A stretch of 64,000 bases of DNA from Phaeosaccion multiseriatum (Eukaryota; Ochrophyta, other classes): assembly GCA_965112735.1 (NCBI GenBank), contig OZ218962.1, positions 1,984,001-2,048,000 on the forward strand, written 5' to 3'. Positions 25,301 to 40,778 of this stretch are shown here, piece by piece. Each line of letters opens with the position of its first letter. Position 1 is the stretch's first letter. The translations under genes were made by a program, and so were the position numbers. Below the pieces are notes generated by a model, which had not been told where the DNA came from, searched no databases, and saw only the letters and a list, made by a program, of their open reading frames with translations.

Positions 25301-28300
25301 CTTCCTTCTTTCATGCTCCCTGACTCCCCCTCCGTCCACTGCCATCCATTCCTCTCTCCCCTCCTTGTGCACCGCCACACTCCCTCAAACACGCACACGC
25401 GGCGCCCAAACGGTCACACACGCACGCACACGCACAAACCCATACCCACACTCAAACACGCACACTTAATCACACGCACACGTACACGCACACGCACACA
25501 CACACGCCCCCGCACACACACACACACATACACACATACACACACACACAGACGGAGGCGTCCAAGGAGCAACAGGAGAGGCGTAAGCACCACCGCAAGA
25601 AGCGAGGCATCCTTGTGGGACATCTTTTTTTAGCCGCCAGAACGAGTGGTGCTGGAGGTGCGAATCGCGGAGACGCGGCTGCAGCTGCTCTTGCGGCGTT
25701 TGGTGGAGTTCGAAGTGGAGGAGGGGGGGGTGGTGAAGGTGGTGATGGTACCGCAGGCGGTGGTACAACACTGACGGGTCCAGGTGCAGGTGTTCGGCAG
25801 AGTAGTGGGTGGCTGAAGAGGAAGAAGGCGAGAGCGACGGGGTTCCAGCCCTCGGCGGCTGATTTGGGCCCCTGGGCAGGGGAAGGAGGAATGGACTTTT
25901 TCTCAGTGCTGCTTCTCCTTCTCGCGATGGACAGTCAGACATGCCCGCAGCAGCAGACGGAGGGTCAGCAAGGCTTCTGGCCTTCGTCTTTGGCTTCATC
26001 CTCTTCCTCCTCTTCGTCAGCTTCTTCTGCTGCTGCTGCTGCCGGTGGTAGTCCTTCCGCCGACGATACTGCAGGAGGAGGAGGAGGAGGAGGAGGAGGA
26101 GGAGGAGGAGGAGGAGGAGGAGGAGGGGGGGGGGACGCTCCACCCCCACCCGCAACGGGGGGATTGGCTTCTGCGACGCCATACTCGCTCCCAGCGCTTG
26201 CCTGCTTGGCCCTGGTAGAAGGCGACGCTCTTCCCCTCTCCGTTGCGAGCCTATCTCGCCGCTTGCTCCGCTCTCTCTACAGCGGTGCTCTACTCACGCC
26301 CGACCTCGGCGAGAGACTTCGTGACAGTTCCAGTGCGCATGAGCCGTTGATGGTATTGCTACCACCTTCACCTTCATCTTCCTCACCTCCACTGCCACCA
26401 ACAGCTGGCGGCAGCGGAGGAGGAGGAGGAGGAGGAGGAGGAGGAGGAGGAGGAGGAGGAGGAGGAGGAGGAGGAGGAGGAGGAGGAGGAGGCGGGGGAG
26501 ATGGGAATGCCCATGCACTGCTCCTCCAGAGAGAGCAAAGCACCTTTCCCCCTGACCATGTGATGACTGCCCATACTTTCAACCCCTTGGCGGACATTGA
26601 GCGAGCGGCAGCGGAGGCCAGAGTCTCCAGGATCACCATCATTTGTGCGAGCAAGCCCTCGAAGCTACGCGTGTCAAGGAGCTCGTTGGTTTCCGCGCTA
26701 GGGGGGGGCGAGGGAGGAGGAGGAGGAGGGGGGTTTCAAGCCATGTCACAAATGGCAATGGGGTTCGGAGTTGGTTCTTCGCTTGGGAAGCGAAGAGGGG
26801 ATCCGGACAAGCGTACTAGAAAGACTCCTAGGGGGTCCCGGGAAGTGCCGGGAGGAGGAGGAGGAGGAGGAGGAGGAGGAGGAGGAGGAGGAGGAGGAGG
26901 AGGAGGAGGAGGAGGAGGAGGAGGAGGAGGAGGAGGAGGAGGAGGAGGAGGAGGAGGAGGAGGAGGAGGAGGAGGAGGAGGAGGAGGAGGGGAAGGAGGG
27001 GGTGGAGGAGAAGAAGAAGATGGAGGAGGAGGAGGAGGAGGAGGAGGAGGAGGAGGAGGAGGAGGAGGAGGAGGAGGAGGAGGAGGAGGAGGAGGAGGTG
27101 GTGGTGGAGGAGGAGGAGGAGGAGGAGGAGGAGGAGGAGGAGGAGGAGGAGGAGGAGGAGGAGGAGGAGGAGGAGGAGAAGGAGAAGGAGGAGGAGGAGG
27201 AGGAGCAGGAGCAGGAGGAGGAGAAGGAGGAGAAGGAGGAGGAGGAGGAGGAGGAGGAGGAGGAGGAGGAGGAGGAGGAGGAGGAGGAGGAGGAGGAGGA
27301 GGAGGAGGAGGAGGAGGATGGCGAGAGAGCCACGGGAAGGGTGAGTGGGGGGGGGGGGGGGGGACAGTAAGAGGCGGGCGAACGGCCGCCACTACGGCCG
27401 CCGCCGCCCCATTCCAAGTAGAGGCCCCGGAGGTGACTGTGCATATGAATATGGGCAAGACGGCTTGGGAGCTCACCAGGAACGCCATGTTAATGGGTGA
27501 GTGGTTAGTGCTGGAGAAGTTTGAGGAACTATCGGACATGTTGCCGCTAGTGCTCGAGGCGTGTCGCCGCCGGCCATTGAGGCTACAGCCGGGGGTGGGG
27601 GGAGGAGGAGGAGGAGGAGGAGGGAGAGGAGGGGGGGGGGGAGGAAGGGGGGGAGGTGAAGCAGGGAGGGGAGGAGGAGGACGAGGAGGGGGTGCAGGAC
27701 GAGGAGGACAAGGGGGAGGGGGAGGAGGAAGAGCAGGAGGAGGAGGAGTCAGCAGCACGGCTACCACCACGGCGACGAGGAAGGCGTCCGGGAGGGGCGA
27801 GACTGCAGCTGCCGTAACCACGGTAGCAGCAGCAGCAGCAGCCACAGGAGGAGAAGGGCCAGGAGCAGCAGCAGCAACAACAACAACAGCTGGAGGGGGG
27901 GGGACAGCAGGAGCAGCAGCAGCAGGAGCAGCAGCAGCAGGAGCAGCAGCAGTTGGTGATACAGCAGCAGGTGAAGAGGCTGAGACAGGGGCAGGGACAG
28001 CAGGAGCAAAGGCAGGCGCAAAGGCAGGAGGAGCGAAGGGTGGGTCCGGGGCTGCACTTAAAATCAAGTTTGGTAGCAAAGCTTCCAAACGAAGGAGCGC
28101 AGAGGGAGGCCAAGGCAGTGGTGGCGATGGAAAGATTGAAGGCAGGGGCGGAGGCGGCGGAGGGCGAGGAGGGGGGCGACTTGCGGGTATGGGCAAGACG
28201 GAATCACCGCTCGAAAGGCGCCTCTGTGGGGAGGGGGGGGCACTCATGCAACGGACGCTGGATGTGGCTGTGCTCGCGTCCAAGCAGCCGCTACCCGCAC

Positions 28301-29978
28301 ACACACACCCTAAGTAAGTTGCGTATGAGTTCTTTTAGTTTAGAGTTATGCGTCTGCGTTTGAGTTTGAGTTTGATTAGTCAAGTACAAGCACACACATG
28401 CGCGCATACGCGCACATACGCAAACACATACCCTCACGTCATGTTCCGTCCCCCTCCTTCTCTTTTGCCTTCCTGCTTATGCTGCTTCTCCGTCTCCTCC
28501 TTCTCCTTCTCCTCCTCCTCCTCCTCCTCCTCCTCCTCCTCCTCCTCCTCCTCCTCCTCCTCCTCCTCCTCCTCCTCATCCTCCTCCTCCTCCTCCTTCT
28601 CCTCCTCCTCCTCCTCCTCCTCCTCCTCCTCCTCCTCCTCCTCCTCCTCCTCCTCCTCCTCTCCCTCCTCCTCCTCCTCCTCCATCACCACCACCACCAC
28701 CACCACCTCCTCCTCCTCCTCCTCCTCCTCCTCTCCCTCCCCCTCCTCCTCTCCCTCCTCCTCCTCCTCTCCCTCCTCCTCCTCCTCCTCCTCCTCCATC
28801 ACCACCACCACCACCTCCTCCTCCTCCTCCTCCTCCTCCTCCTCCTCCTCTCCCTCCTCCTCCTCCTCCTCCTCCTCCTCCTCCTCCATCACCACCACCA
28901 CCACCTCCTCCTCCCCCTCCCCCGCCCCATCCCCCCAGCTTCCGCCTCATCCTCCTCAGCAGCGCTTCTGCTGGGAACTTTGGCTTTGCCTCCTTTGCTA
29001 TGAGCGAGTCTCAGGTGGTGTGGTGGCAACAAGACGCAAGACCCCTCAGTACCTCGCTGCGGTCCCGTCGAGTGGCCAGGCTCTTGATGGCACATGGACA
29101 GGTGCGTTGGACGGCCTAGTGGGTCAAGGAAGGAAGGAAGGGGAGCGAGAGAGGAAGGAAGGAAGGAAGGAAGGAAGGAAGAAAGGAAGGAGGGAGGGAA
29201 GGAAGGAAGGAAAGAGGAAGGAAGGAAGGAAGGAGGGAAGGCAGGCAGGCAGGTACGAAGCCAGTAAGCAAGCAAGCAAGGAAGAAAGGAAATACTGACT
29301 ATCTTCCTTTATCCCCCCCCCCCCCCTTCCTGTATCACCAACTCCTTATGTTCGCCTTCTCAGGAGCCGTGCCTCCGTGTGGTGCAGGCGGCGATGAAGG
29401 CATCCGTACCACCAACCGGTGTACTAACCGCTGGCACATCGCCAACTGTTGATGCTGGCGGTGGAGGAGGAAGAGGAAGAGGAGGAGGAGGAGGAGTAGG
29501 AGGAAGAGAGCAGCAGCCCGTGTTGACCGCGATGACGTCGATGATGCGAGCCTCCTCCGATTTTCTTGCTGCACCACACCCCATTGCGCCGCCGCTGCTC
29601 ACCGGTCCCCCGCCTGCCATGTTGGATCTTCATTTGGTGACGAACCTTCTCGTCGCGGAGGCCGCCTTCGGACGTCGTCTTGCCCAACAGGGGGGTGTGG
29701 CGGCTGGAATGGGGGCAGCGGCAGGAGGAGGAGGAGGTGGTGGTGGTGATACAGCAGGTGGGGTCGTCGCCATGGGTGCGCTTGTTGCCCGCACGAGCGC
29801 CCCGACAAACGCCCCCTTCTCGGAGGTAGAGGAGGAGTTTGGGCCACCTGTGCTTCGGCCCGAGGGAGGGGAGGCTGGGGTGCGTGGGTGGGGAGCTACC
29901 GAGGAGCTAGCGAGGCGTTTGGTTGCGGCGGCAGCAGCAGCAGGAGGAAGAGGGGGGGGTGGTGATATGGCACGGTAG
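2..29978 (+). CDS. Dynein heavy chain, divergent and hugely expanded (5' end outside window)
   Basis: Microtubule motor ATPase subunit. The order of landmarks is that of a dynein motor: RLWCHE after AAA3, AAA4, stalk coiled coil, microtubule-binding domain, AAA5, AAA6 with [12 protein letters not shown]. Inferred exons, all phase-compatible: 2-100, 340-633, 871-921, 1833-2554, 2996-3047, 3460-3742, 4036-4181, 4383-4971, 5357-5635, 5933-6166, 6522-6625, 6864-7229, 7858-8021, 8308-8410, 8808-9165, 9546-9646, 10198-10377, 10738-10829, 11126-11206, 11366-11492, 12440-12796, 12946-13054, 13250-14079, 14486-14713, 14989-15475, 16068-16197, 16998-17067, 17326-17492, 17728-19518, 20258-20816, 21023-21604, 22038-22146, 22550-23661, 24023-24355, 25143-25199, 25552-28313, 28939-29101, 29364-29978. 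Sum 14,886 nt. Low-complexity inserts make it more than twice the normal length of this segment. 9647-10197 could be partly coding instead of intron. The gene ends at TAG without a recognisable dynein C-terminal domain. Could be a degenerate paralogue. Confidence 0.82.
110..165. repeat. AT-rich dyad in first intron
   Basis: Intron 101-339 contains alternating TA runs around an exact palindromic core ACTTCGAAGT (about 139-148), giving an imperfect hairpin-forming dyad. The rest of this intron is unremarkable and ends in a C/T-rich acceptor tract. Confidence 0.5.
645..830 (+). repeat. Minisatellite, about 27-bp unit
   Basis: Intron 634-870 of the dynein gene is filled with head-to-tail copies of a unit beginning GTATGCCTCCAATCTGTCTC, with TATG/TGTG and CCAAT/CTAAT variants. 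It ends with a CCCATATGCCTG word that recurs elsewhere in the window. Confidence 0.8.
948..1719 (+). repeat. (ACTC)n array
   Basis: About 770 bp of nearly pure CTCA tetranucleotide with scattered T-to-G changes (GCAC, GCTC), inside dynein intron 922-1832. Long open frames spelling THSLTHS on this stretch are products of the repeat, not genes. The intron ends with CCCT-rich DNA and GTATCACCAAAAG at the acceptor. Confidence 0.95.
2555..3459 (+). repeat. (GT)n, (CT)n and GGTG-rich intron DNA
   Basis: Intron 2555-2995 starts with a (TG)n run and ends with a (CT)n run at about 2892-2960. Intron 3048-3459 is made of GTGAGTAGGTGxGT-like units (about 3140-3310) and ends with GTATCACCAAC eight bases before the acceptor AG. 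No gene seen in either. Confidence 0.8.
4182..4212 (+). repeat. (GTAC)n donor-site repeat
   Basis: Intron 4182-4382 begins inside a run of GTAC units about 30 bp long, so several registers present a GTACGT donor to the splicing machinery. The rest of the intron shows nothing else. Confidence 0.75.
4972..5356 (+). repeat. (GT)n then (CCCT)n intron array
   Basis: The intron between exons 4383-4971 and 5357-5635 holds a (TG)n run at about 5015-5058 and a (CTCC)n array at about 5135-5320 that also supplies the acceptor pyrimidine tract. Confidence 0.85.
5636..5706 (+). repeat. Array of donor-like 12-bp units
   Basis: Six tandem copies of GTACGTAAGGAA directly follow the end of exon 5357-5635. 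Each copy carries a good 5' splice-site core (GTACGTAAG). The remainder of the intron to 5932 is unique sequence ending in C-rich DNA. Confidence 0.8.
6165..6320 (+). repeat. Minisatellite GGTGATGAAGTGATGG
   Basis: About nine copies of a 15-16 bp unit in dynein intron 6167-6521. A (CCCT)n array follows at 6421-6520 and runs into the acceptor. Confidence 0.85.
7290..7857 (+). repeat. (GT)n array and CATCCACTGC-rich repeats
   Basis: Intron 7230-7857 has interrupted (GT)n at about 7290-7436, then from 7595 a set of longer, irregular repeats combining CCATCCACTGCCATCC with CCCCTACTATACACC. The first word is one of the dispersed motifs of the window. Confidence 0.8.
8411..8807 (+). repeat. GGCAGTGGATGG repeats and (CT)n
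   Basis: Intron with GATGGCAGTGGATGG units at 8420-8470 and 8560-8605, the reverse complement of the word in the preceding intron, then (CT)n with C runs at about 8630-8785. The following exon contains a (CAA)n run at 8937-8983 that reads Asn. Confidence 0.8.
9166..9545 (+). repeat. (TCTG)n array
   Basis: Intron with TCTG/TGCC tetranucleotides at about 9226-9430, a CCCATATGCCT copy at about 9240, and a short (CA)n run before the acceptor. Confidence 0.85.
11493..12439 (+). repeat. Minisatellite in GC-AG intron, about 22-bp unit
   Basis: About 40 copies of CCACCCTCTGTCCTGACACC with ACCC, ACCT, ACAC and ATCC variants fill 11555-12437. Very long open frames on both strands here come from the repeat. 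The intron donor is GAG/GCAAGT, a GC-AG form. Confidence 0.9.
12440..15475 (+). other. Dynein AAA5 module with Gly/Glu/Gln insert (exons)
   Basis: [18 protein letters not shown] at the end of the previous exon and [20 protein letters not shown] here match the 'W....L......LVGD.LL..AF..Y.G' stretch of AAA5. Exon 13250-14079 contains [20 protein letters not shown], matching 'N.....R.PLMIDPQ.QA..WI', with a long EQ then Gly run before it and Gly/Ser after it. Exon 14486-14713 gives [20 protein letters not shown], matching 'P.L.E.V.E..DP.L', and [11 protein letters not shown], matching 'FRLYLTTKL'. Exon 14989-15475 contains a poly-Gln tract ending QQLVLQQ. Confidence 0.7.
15595..15975 (+). repeat. 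(GAT)n array
   Basis: Trinucleotide array with five GTGTGATGAT interruptions, inside intron 15476-16067. Open frames reading Asp, Met, His, Ile or Ser runs are repeat products. Confidence 0.95.
16205..16735 (+). repeat. 11-bp minisatellite CTGTAGTTGGA / CTGTAGTGTGA
   Basis: About 48 copies of two mixed 11-mers in intron 16198-16997, arranged without a simple alternation. Confidence 0.9.
19519..20257 (+). repeat. 18-bp minisatellite GAGCGTTACTTTGTCTAT
   Basis: Intron 19519-20257. After a purine-rich (GAGA)n stretch at about 19625-19790 come roughly a dozen 18-bp units (19832-20045). The intron ends with an ATATCACCAAC copy 21 bases before the acceptor AG. Confidence 0.85.
21605..22037 (+). 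repeat. (GT)n and (CCCT)n intron DNA
   Basis: Intron opening GTCTGTGTATCACCAAC, then (GT)n at about 21622-21760 and (CCCT)n at about 21865-22010. Intron 22147-22549 that follows is likewise GT-rich to about 22380. Confidence 0.8.
24356..25142 (+). repeat. Opposed (AGG)n and (TCC)n arrays
   Basis: One intron contains about 320 bp of (AGG)n (24405-24720) followed, after about 130 bp, by about 240 bp of (TCC)n (24855-25095). They are mutually complementary. A GTACCACCAAC copy at 25110 lies near the acceptor. Confidence 0.9.
28314..28938 (+). repeat. (TCC)n array with three CCATCACCACC blocks
   Basis: Intron with about 410 bp of (CTC)n/(TCC)n; the block CCATCACCACCACCACC recurs at about 28681, 28796 and 28886, which suggests amplification of a larger unit. 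Intron 29102-29363 is (GGAA)n-rich at 29130-29285. Confidence 0.85.
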
Positions 29979-30451
29979 TGATGGCAGCTGTGATGGGGTA
30001 CTGAGGGATGGGCGCTGGCGGCGTCAGGGTGTGAATGGGTGTGTGGGTGTGTGGTGTGTGCTTCGGTCTTTGGAGAGGAGAAGAAATGATGGCAGTGGAT
30101 GGATGGAGCCAGTGAGATGGAAGAACCCCCTCCTAACCCCCCCTCCTAACCAAATTAGATATACTTACCAAGGGTACTTACTTGTACTTACACGCCTCCT
30201 CTAGAAAATCGTTCAGCTTGCCAGTCAACGCTCTTTGCGGTTATGACGGTTACAGATTCGGTTACACTTTTTCGTCGTTCTTTTTGACTGGAGTTACTGG
30301 TGTGTACAGGGTAGCCCCCTCTTTGAGACCGCCCGGGCCCGGGGTCGGGAAGGAGGCAGTAAGAACGCAGATGGAGTTGTGAGAAGATGTGGTCGCTGCT
30401 GCGGGGGAAAGGAGTGTAGAAGCTGTAAGCAGCCATTGTAAGGCGGGAGCG
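29979..30451 (+). promoter_or_regulatory. Intergenic region, dynein 3' end to RGS gene start
   Basis: No ORF of note. It contains a GGCAGTGGATGG copy at about 30090, a repeated GTACTTAC (30170-30190) and a GC-rich palindrome CCCGGGCCCGGGG near 30330. It must hold the dynein polyadenylation region and the promoter of the next gene, but I see no clear TATA box. Confidence 0.35.
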
Positions 30452-37500
<7,049 letters not shown>

Positions 37501-37639
37501 TATGTACACTTACATACTTCTAGGAGTACATAAACACATAGGTGTACCAGTGTCACGAAAAGTACACGTTACATACCCTTTTGTATTATAGTATACTGAT
37601 CCCCCTTGTGGATGTCGGAGCTCACACTCACACAAAGCA

Positions 37640-37845
37640 ACGCACGAGTGTGAGCAGGAACCATAGAAAGGTCATACTACTAACTACTGTGGTTAACCAT
37701 AGAAAGGCCATACTACTAACTAGCTACTGTGGTTAACCATAGAAAGGCCATACTACTAACTACTGTGGTTAACCATAGAAAGGCCATACTACCAACTACT
37801 GTGGTTAACCATAGAAAGGCCATTTAACTACTGTGGTTACCCTTG
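37640..37845. repeat. Tandem repeat, about 36-bp unit
   Basis: Five head-to-tail copies of a unit containing AACCATAGAAAGGCCATACT and ACTAACTACTGTGGTT, with one TAGC insertion and a truncated last copy. It lies in the 3' flank of the RGS gene. The rest of 37501-38400 has a short AAAGAG run near 38040 and no supported gene. Confidence 0.85.
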
Positions 37846-38420
37846 CTTGGCCTAGCTACGTCACCAGTTCAGCGGATAGTCTCAACGGACAGCTCTTCTC
37901 TTCTACTACTACCAACTACTCTTGGCTTCATCCTCTGAGATATTGGCTTCATCCTCTGAGATGTATATACTCTGCCTGAACGCCTGCCTGTGGGGGACGT
38001 GGCGAGTGCAAGTAGCAAAGGCTCTGTCTGTCCTCTAGAGAAAGAGAAAGAGAAAGAGAGAGAGACAGGAGGCGGAGACTGATGGTGATGACTGCAACGG
38101 ATGCTGTAAGTCGAGTCGCTCATGCAAGCAGTGCCATTATTGAATGGGACGAAAGTAATGGTGTGGTGAGTTTATTTGGGTTAATACGTAACGAAAATTG
38201 TGGAGGCCCACATTGAAGTTTGGACAACTGGCGACGGCGCACAACTGCTACAACTCGTATACAAAAGCCCTTGTTTCTTGTTTCTCCTTTCGGCGCCCGT
38301 GTACGGCTCAAAAGACACGGAGATACGCACGATCCTGCATGTTCACAGCTCTTTGACTGGCTGAAATTTCTGTTCCATCGCGGTTGCGTTCTCCGGTGTG
38401 TCTCTCTGGCTCTGCACTCG

Positions 38421-38428
38421 ATATAAAA
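38421..38428 (+). promoter_or_regulatory. Possible TATA box
   Basis: ATATAAAA lies about 60 bases upstream of the start codon of the ferredoxin-like gene, a plausible core promoter element. It is inferred from sequence and position only. Confidence 0.35.
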
Positions 38429-38486
38429 CCCTCTCCCCCCTCTCACCTTCCCCTTTTGACTGGTTTACGCCGCTCTGCCTCGGCAT

Positions 38487-39161
38487 ATGTCGACAGGGGC
38501 GGATCTTCTGCGGCAATTGCAGAGCAGGCGAGCAACCCGTACCAAGGCGCAGCCGTCATCTGTGCCTCGTGAGGATCCGTCTCTTTACCAGGGCACAATC
38601 AGGGTCTGTACTGGACTTCACTGTGGCGGTATAAACAGCACCATAGTGCAAGGAGAAGGTGGAACTGGATGTGGGATCTCGGCAGCCTTGCTGGAGATTG
38701 AAGAACTCGTCATGGAGCAGGCACAGTGTGCCAGTGGGCAGCAGCATCATGTCAAGGTAGAGAGCGGAGGCTGTACAGAGCATTGCACAGTCGGCCCCAA
38801 CGTCTTCATCTGCGACAGTAGTAGCGGCAATCACCACTTTACCAAGGTGAACTCTGCCGCCGCGTGCGCAAACGTGGTACAACGCCTGGTCCAGCAACAC
38901 CAACAACACGGCAACGGCGATGACCAGGATGATGAGCACCAAGCATCGCCCGCCGCCCCACTAGTATCTCCCATGCTACGGCGCGCCGAGGGTCTACGGT
39001 GGAAGGCACTCAAGGAGCTCGCACGTGGAGACAAACACGCTGCTGCTACAATGGTGCAGCAAGCAGTGGATGCTGAAGTCAGTGCAGTCAAATCGGACCC
39101 AGTAGCTGTGGCCCGGGCAGACCGACGACGATTGCGGCTCCTGGACAGGTGCTCTTTGTGA
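38487..39161 (+). CDS. Thioredoxin-fold [2Fe-2S] ferredoxin-like protein
   Basis: 224 residues in a single exon, unusual in this window. It resembles the NuoE/HoxE-type thioredoxin-like [2Fe-2S] domain: RVCTGLHCGG supplies Cys41 and Cys46, and SGGCTEHCTVGPNVFI supplies Cys96 and Cys100, the four expected ligands, followed by the FTKV strand. Residues about 120-224 form a separate Gln/Asp-rich link and a basic helical tail (RWKALKELARGDKHAAATMV) I cannot assign. No clear targeting peptide: the first 35 residues are hydrophilic with several Arg, so a plastid or mitochondrial location is open. It could be an electron-transfer subunit or a stand-alone ferredoxin. Confidence 0.75.
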   Translation: MSTGADLLRQLQSRRATRTKAQPSSVPREDPSLYQGTIRVCTGLHCGGINSTIVQGEGGTGCGISAALLEIEELVMEQAQCASGQQHHVKVESGGCTEHCTVGPNVFICDSSSGNHHFTKVNSAAACANVVQRLVQQHQQHGNGDDQDDEHQASPAAPLVSPMLRRAEGLRWKALKELARGDKHAAATMVQQAVDAEVSAVKSDPVAVARADRRRLRLLDRCSL

Positions 39162-39298
39162 CCTTAGGGACAAGCAGCACAACAACTCACCCCTCGTCTC
39201 TTACTCTGACACTGACAGCAAGAGCACACCCAACAAAAGATGTGCCCTAAATCCTATGTAGAGGCCCTACATCCTATGTAGAGGCCCTACATCCTGTG

Positions 39299-39337
<39 letters not shown>

Positions 39338-40325
39338 CTGCTTTTCCTGATATGATGCAGACCCCTCTCGGAGCATTCGAATCGGTGGTAAGGCTGCGGC
39401 CCTGGTTGGGCGGGTGGCGCATTGGCTTGGAGGGAAGGCTCAGGCCGGAGTTTAGTGGTGGGTGTGCTGTAAACGGGAGCCACAAACCAGGAGTGCTGTA
39501 CTGCACTAGGGATGACGAGGGATGGAGTCAGATGGAGGGGAGCGACTGTCAAGGCAATTCAAGGACTGATTTCGTGTCGAGGTAACAATGGTATATTATA
39601 TATATATATTATATATATATATATAATATATATATATATAGTTGTATGGAGGGGAGCGATTGTTCAGGCAAGGAAGTGCTGCTTCGGTGTCGAGGGAGAC
39701 AGCTTCATGCGAGTCGGGAGCATTGCATCTGGGTAAGCCAGGAAGCGGGGGTGTGAAGAGTATAGCTATGTTACTGTACAGTATCACGTACAATATGCAG
39801 AAATTCGGTGTAAAGAATGTATATTTCGGCTGGAGAGTGAGAAAATATGAAAATGTAGGAGCAGTTTTGGGGGCCCTTACTGTCTCTCTTGACAAGTGTT
39901 GTCAGCGTGCCGTCTTCGTCGTTTTGGAGCTTTTCGACATTTGTAACTCGATTGATGCATCAGATCGTAGTATTAAAGTTAGATGGGATGGCAGTGGACG
40001 GAGGCTCTAATAATATGCCTGCCCAGGGGGTCGTCTCCGACCCCTGTCGGGGCAGCACAAACGGACGCAGCGCCCTCTTTCTCGCTCGAGCTCGCTCTCT
40101 CTCTCTCTCTCAATCTCTCTCAATCTCTCTCTCTCTCGCTCTCAGTCATCGTTGACTTGGAGAAAAAGCAGACAGGCCGTCCTCCCTCTTGGGAAGTACA
40201 GCAGGGAGGGAAGGGGGCAGACGTCTCTCTCTCCTTCGTTTTGCATCAAGTCTCAACACGTACCAAGAGCTTCACACAAATACACACAACACACGCACAC
40301 ACGCACACACACACAATCACACACA

Positions 40326-40364
<39 letters not shown>

Positions 40365-40726
40365 ACTCTATATACTGCGCCTTCAAACACCATCCGACGC
40401 CTTTTGCCATCTTTACATCCCTCACTGAGTGTATAGTAAGGGTCAGGTGAGGTGAGCACACACCACCCCACCTCACTCGAACAAATCCAAAAAACAGGTG
40501 CTACAGATAGAATACATACAGCACGACCACCTGTGTGAAATGAACATCGGGTGGGAGTGGTCGCCAAATGGAAACTGCCCTCCATCTTCTCTCCTGCTTG
40601 CTTGCCTGCTTGCTCAACAGCCAGCAGCCGCAAGTCAATGTCTCAGCTCTCGACCACGCACTCAAACTCACACACGGACACACTGCTCGCACTCACGCAC
40701 TCACGCTCGCACTCACACTCACACAC

Positions 40727-40766
<40 letters not shown>

Positions 40767-40778
40767 TCACACACTTGC
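39162..40778. other. Intergenic region without supported gene
   Basis: Contains three ATCCTATGTAGAGGCCCTAC units (39250-39300), a (GA)n run (39298-39337), two imperfect copies of a GGAGGGGAGCGA-led segment (about 39533 and 39648) on either side of an (AT)n stretch (39591-39641), (CT)n near 40095-40140 and (CA)n near 40280-40362 and 40720-40760. Segments at 40145-40200 and 40500-40560 are open and exon-like but have no family match I recognise and no linked start or stop. 3' ends of the convergent flanking genes lie here. Confidence 0.4.

Larger units (their letters stand above)
16068..29978 (+). other. Dynein AAA5-AAA6 linker and AAA6, with very long low-complexity inserts
   Basis: Exons 16068-17492 contain a helical linker ([20 protein letters not shown]). 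Exon 17728-19518 is rich in Ser, Ala and Gln runs but includes [18 protein letters not shown], like 'HKL.F.FLL....'. Exons 20258-25199 are mostly charged and Ser/Ala-rich, with islands such as [20 protein letters not shown]. Exon 25552-28313 has Gly runs made of GGA codons (about 26070-26130, 26419-26490, 26853-27320) followed by [20 protein letters not shown], matching the conserved '..A......G.WV.LQN.HL' of AAA6; exons 28939-29101 and 29364-29978 finish with [10 protein letters not shown] and a Gly-rich tail. No 'GLGWN' type C-terminal domain is visible. Confidence 0.6.

Noticed and set aside
2-29978. Midasin or another giant AAA protein instead of dynein
   Set aside because: The RLWCHE signature, the stalk with a microtubule-binding domain between AAA4 and AAA5, and HPNFRL in AAA6 are dynein features.
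40145-40560. Possible plus-strand exons (LEKKQTGRPPSWEVQ; EYIQHDHLCEMNIGWEW)
   Set aside because: Open and flanked by plausible splice sites, but no linked start, stop or recognisable family; not enough to call a gene.
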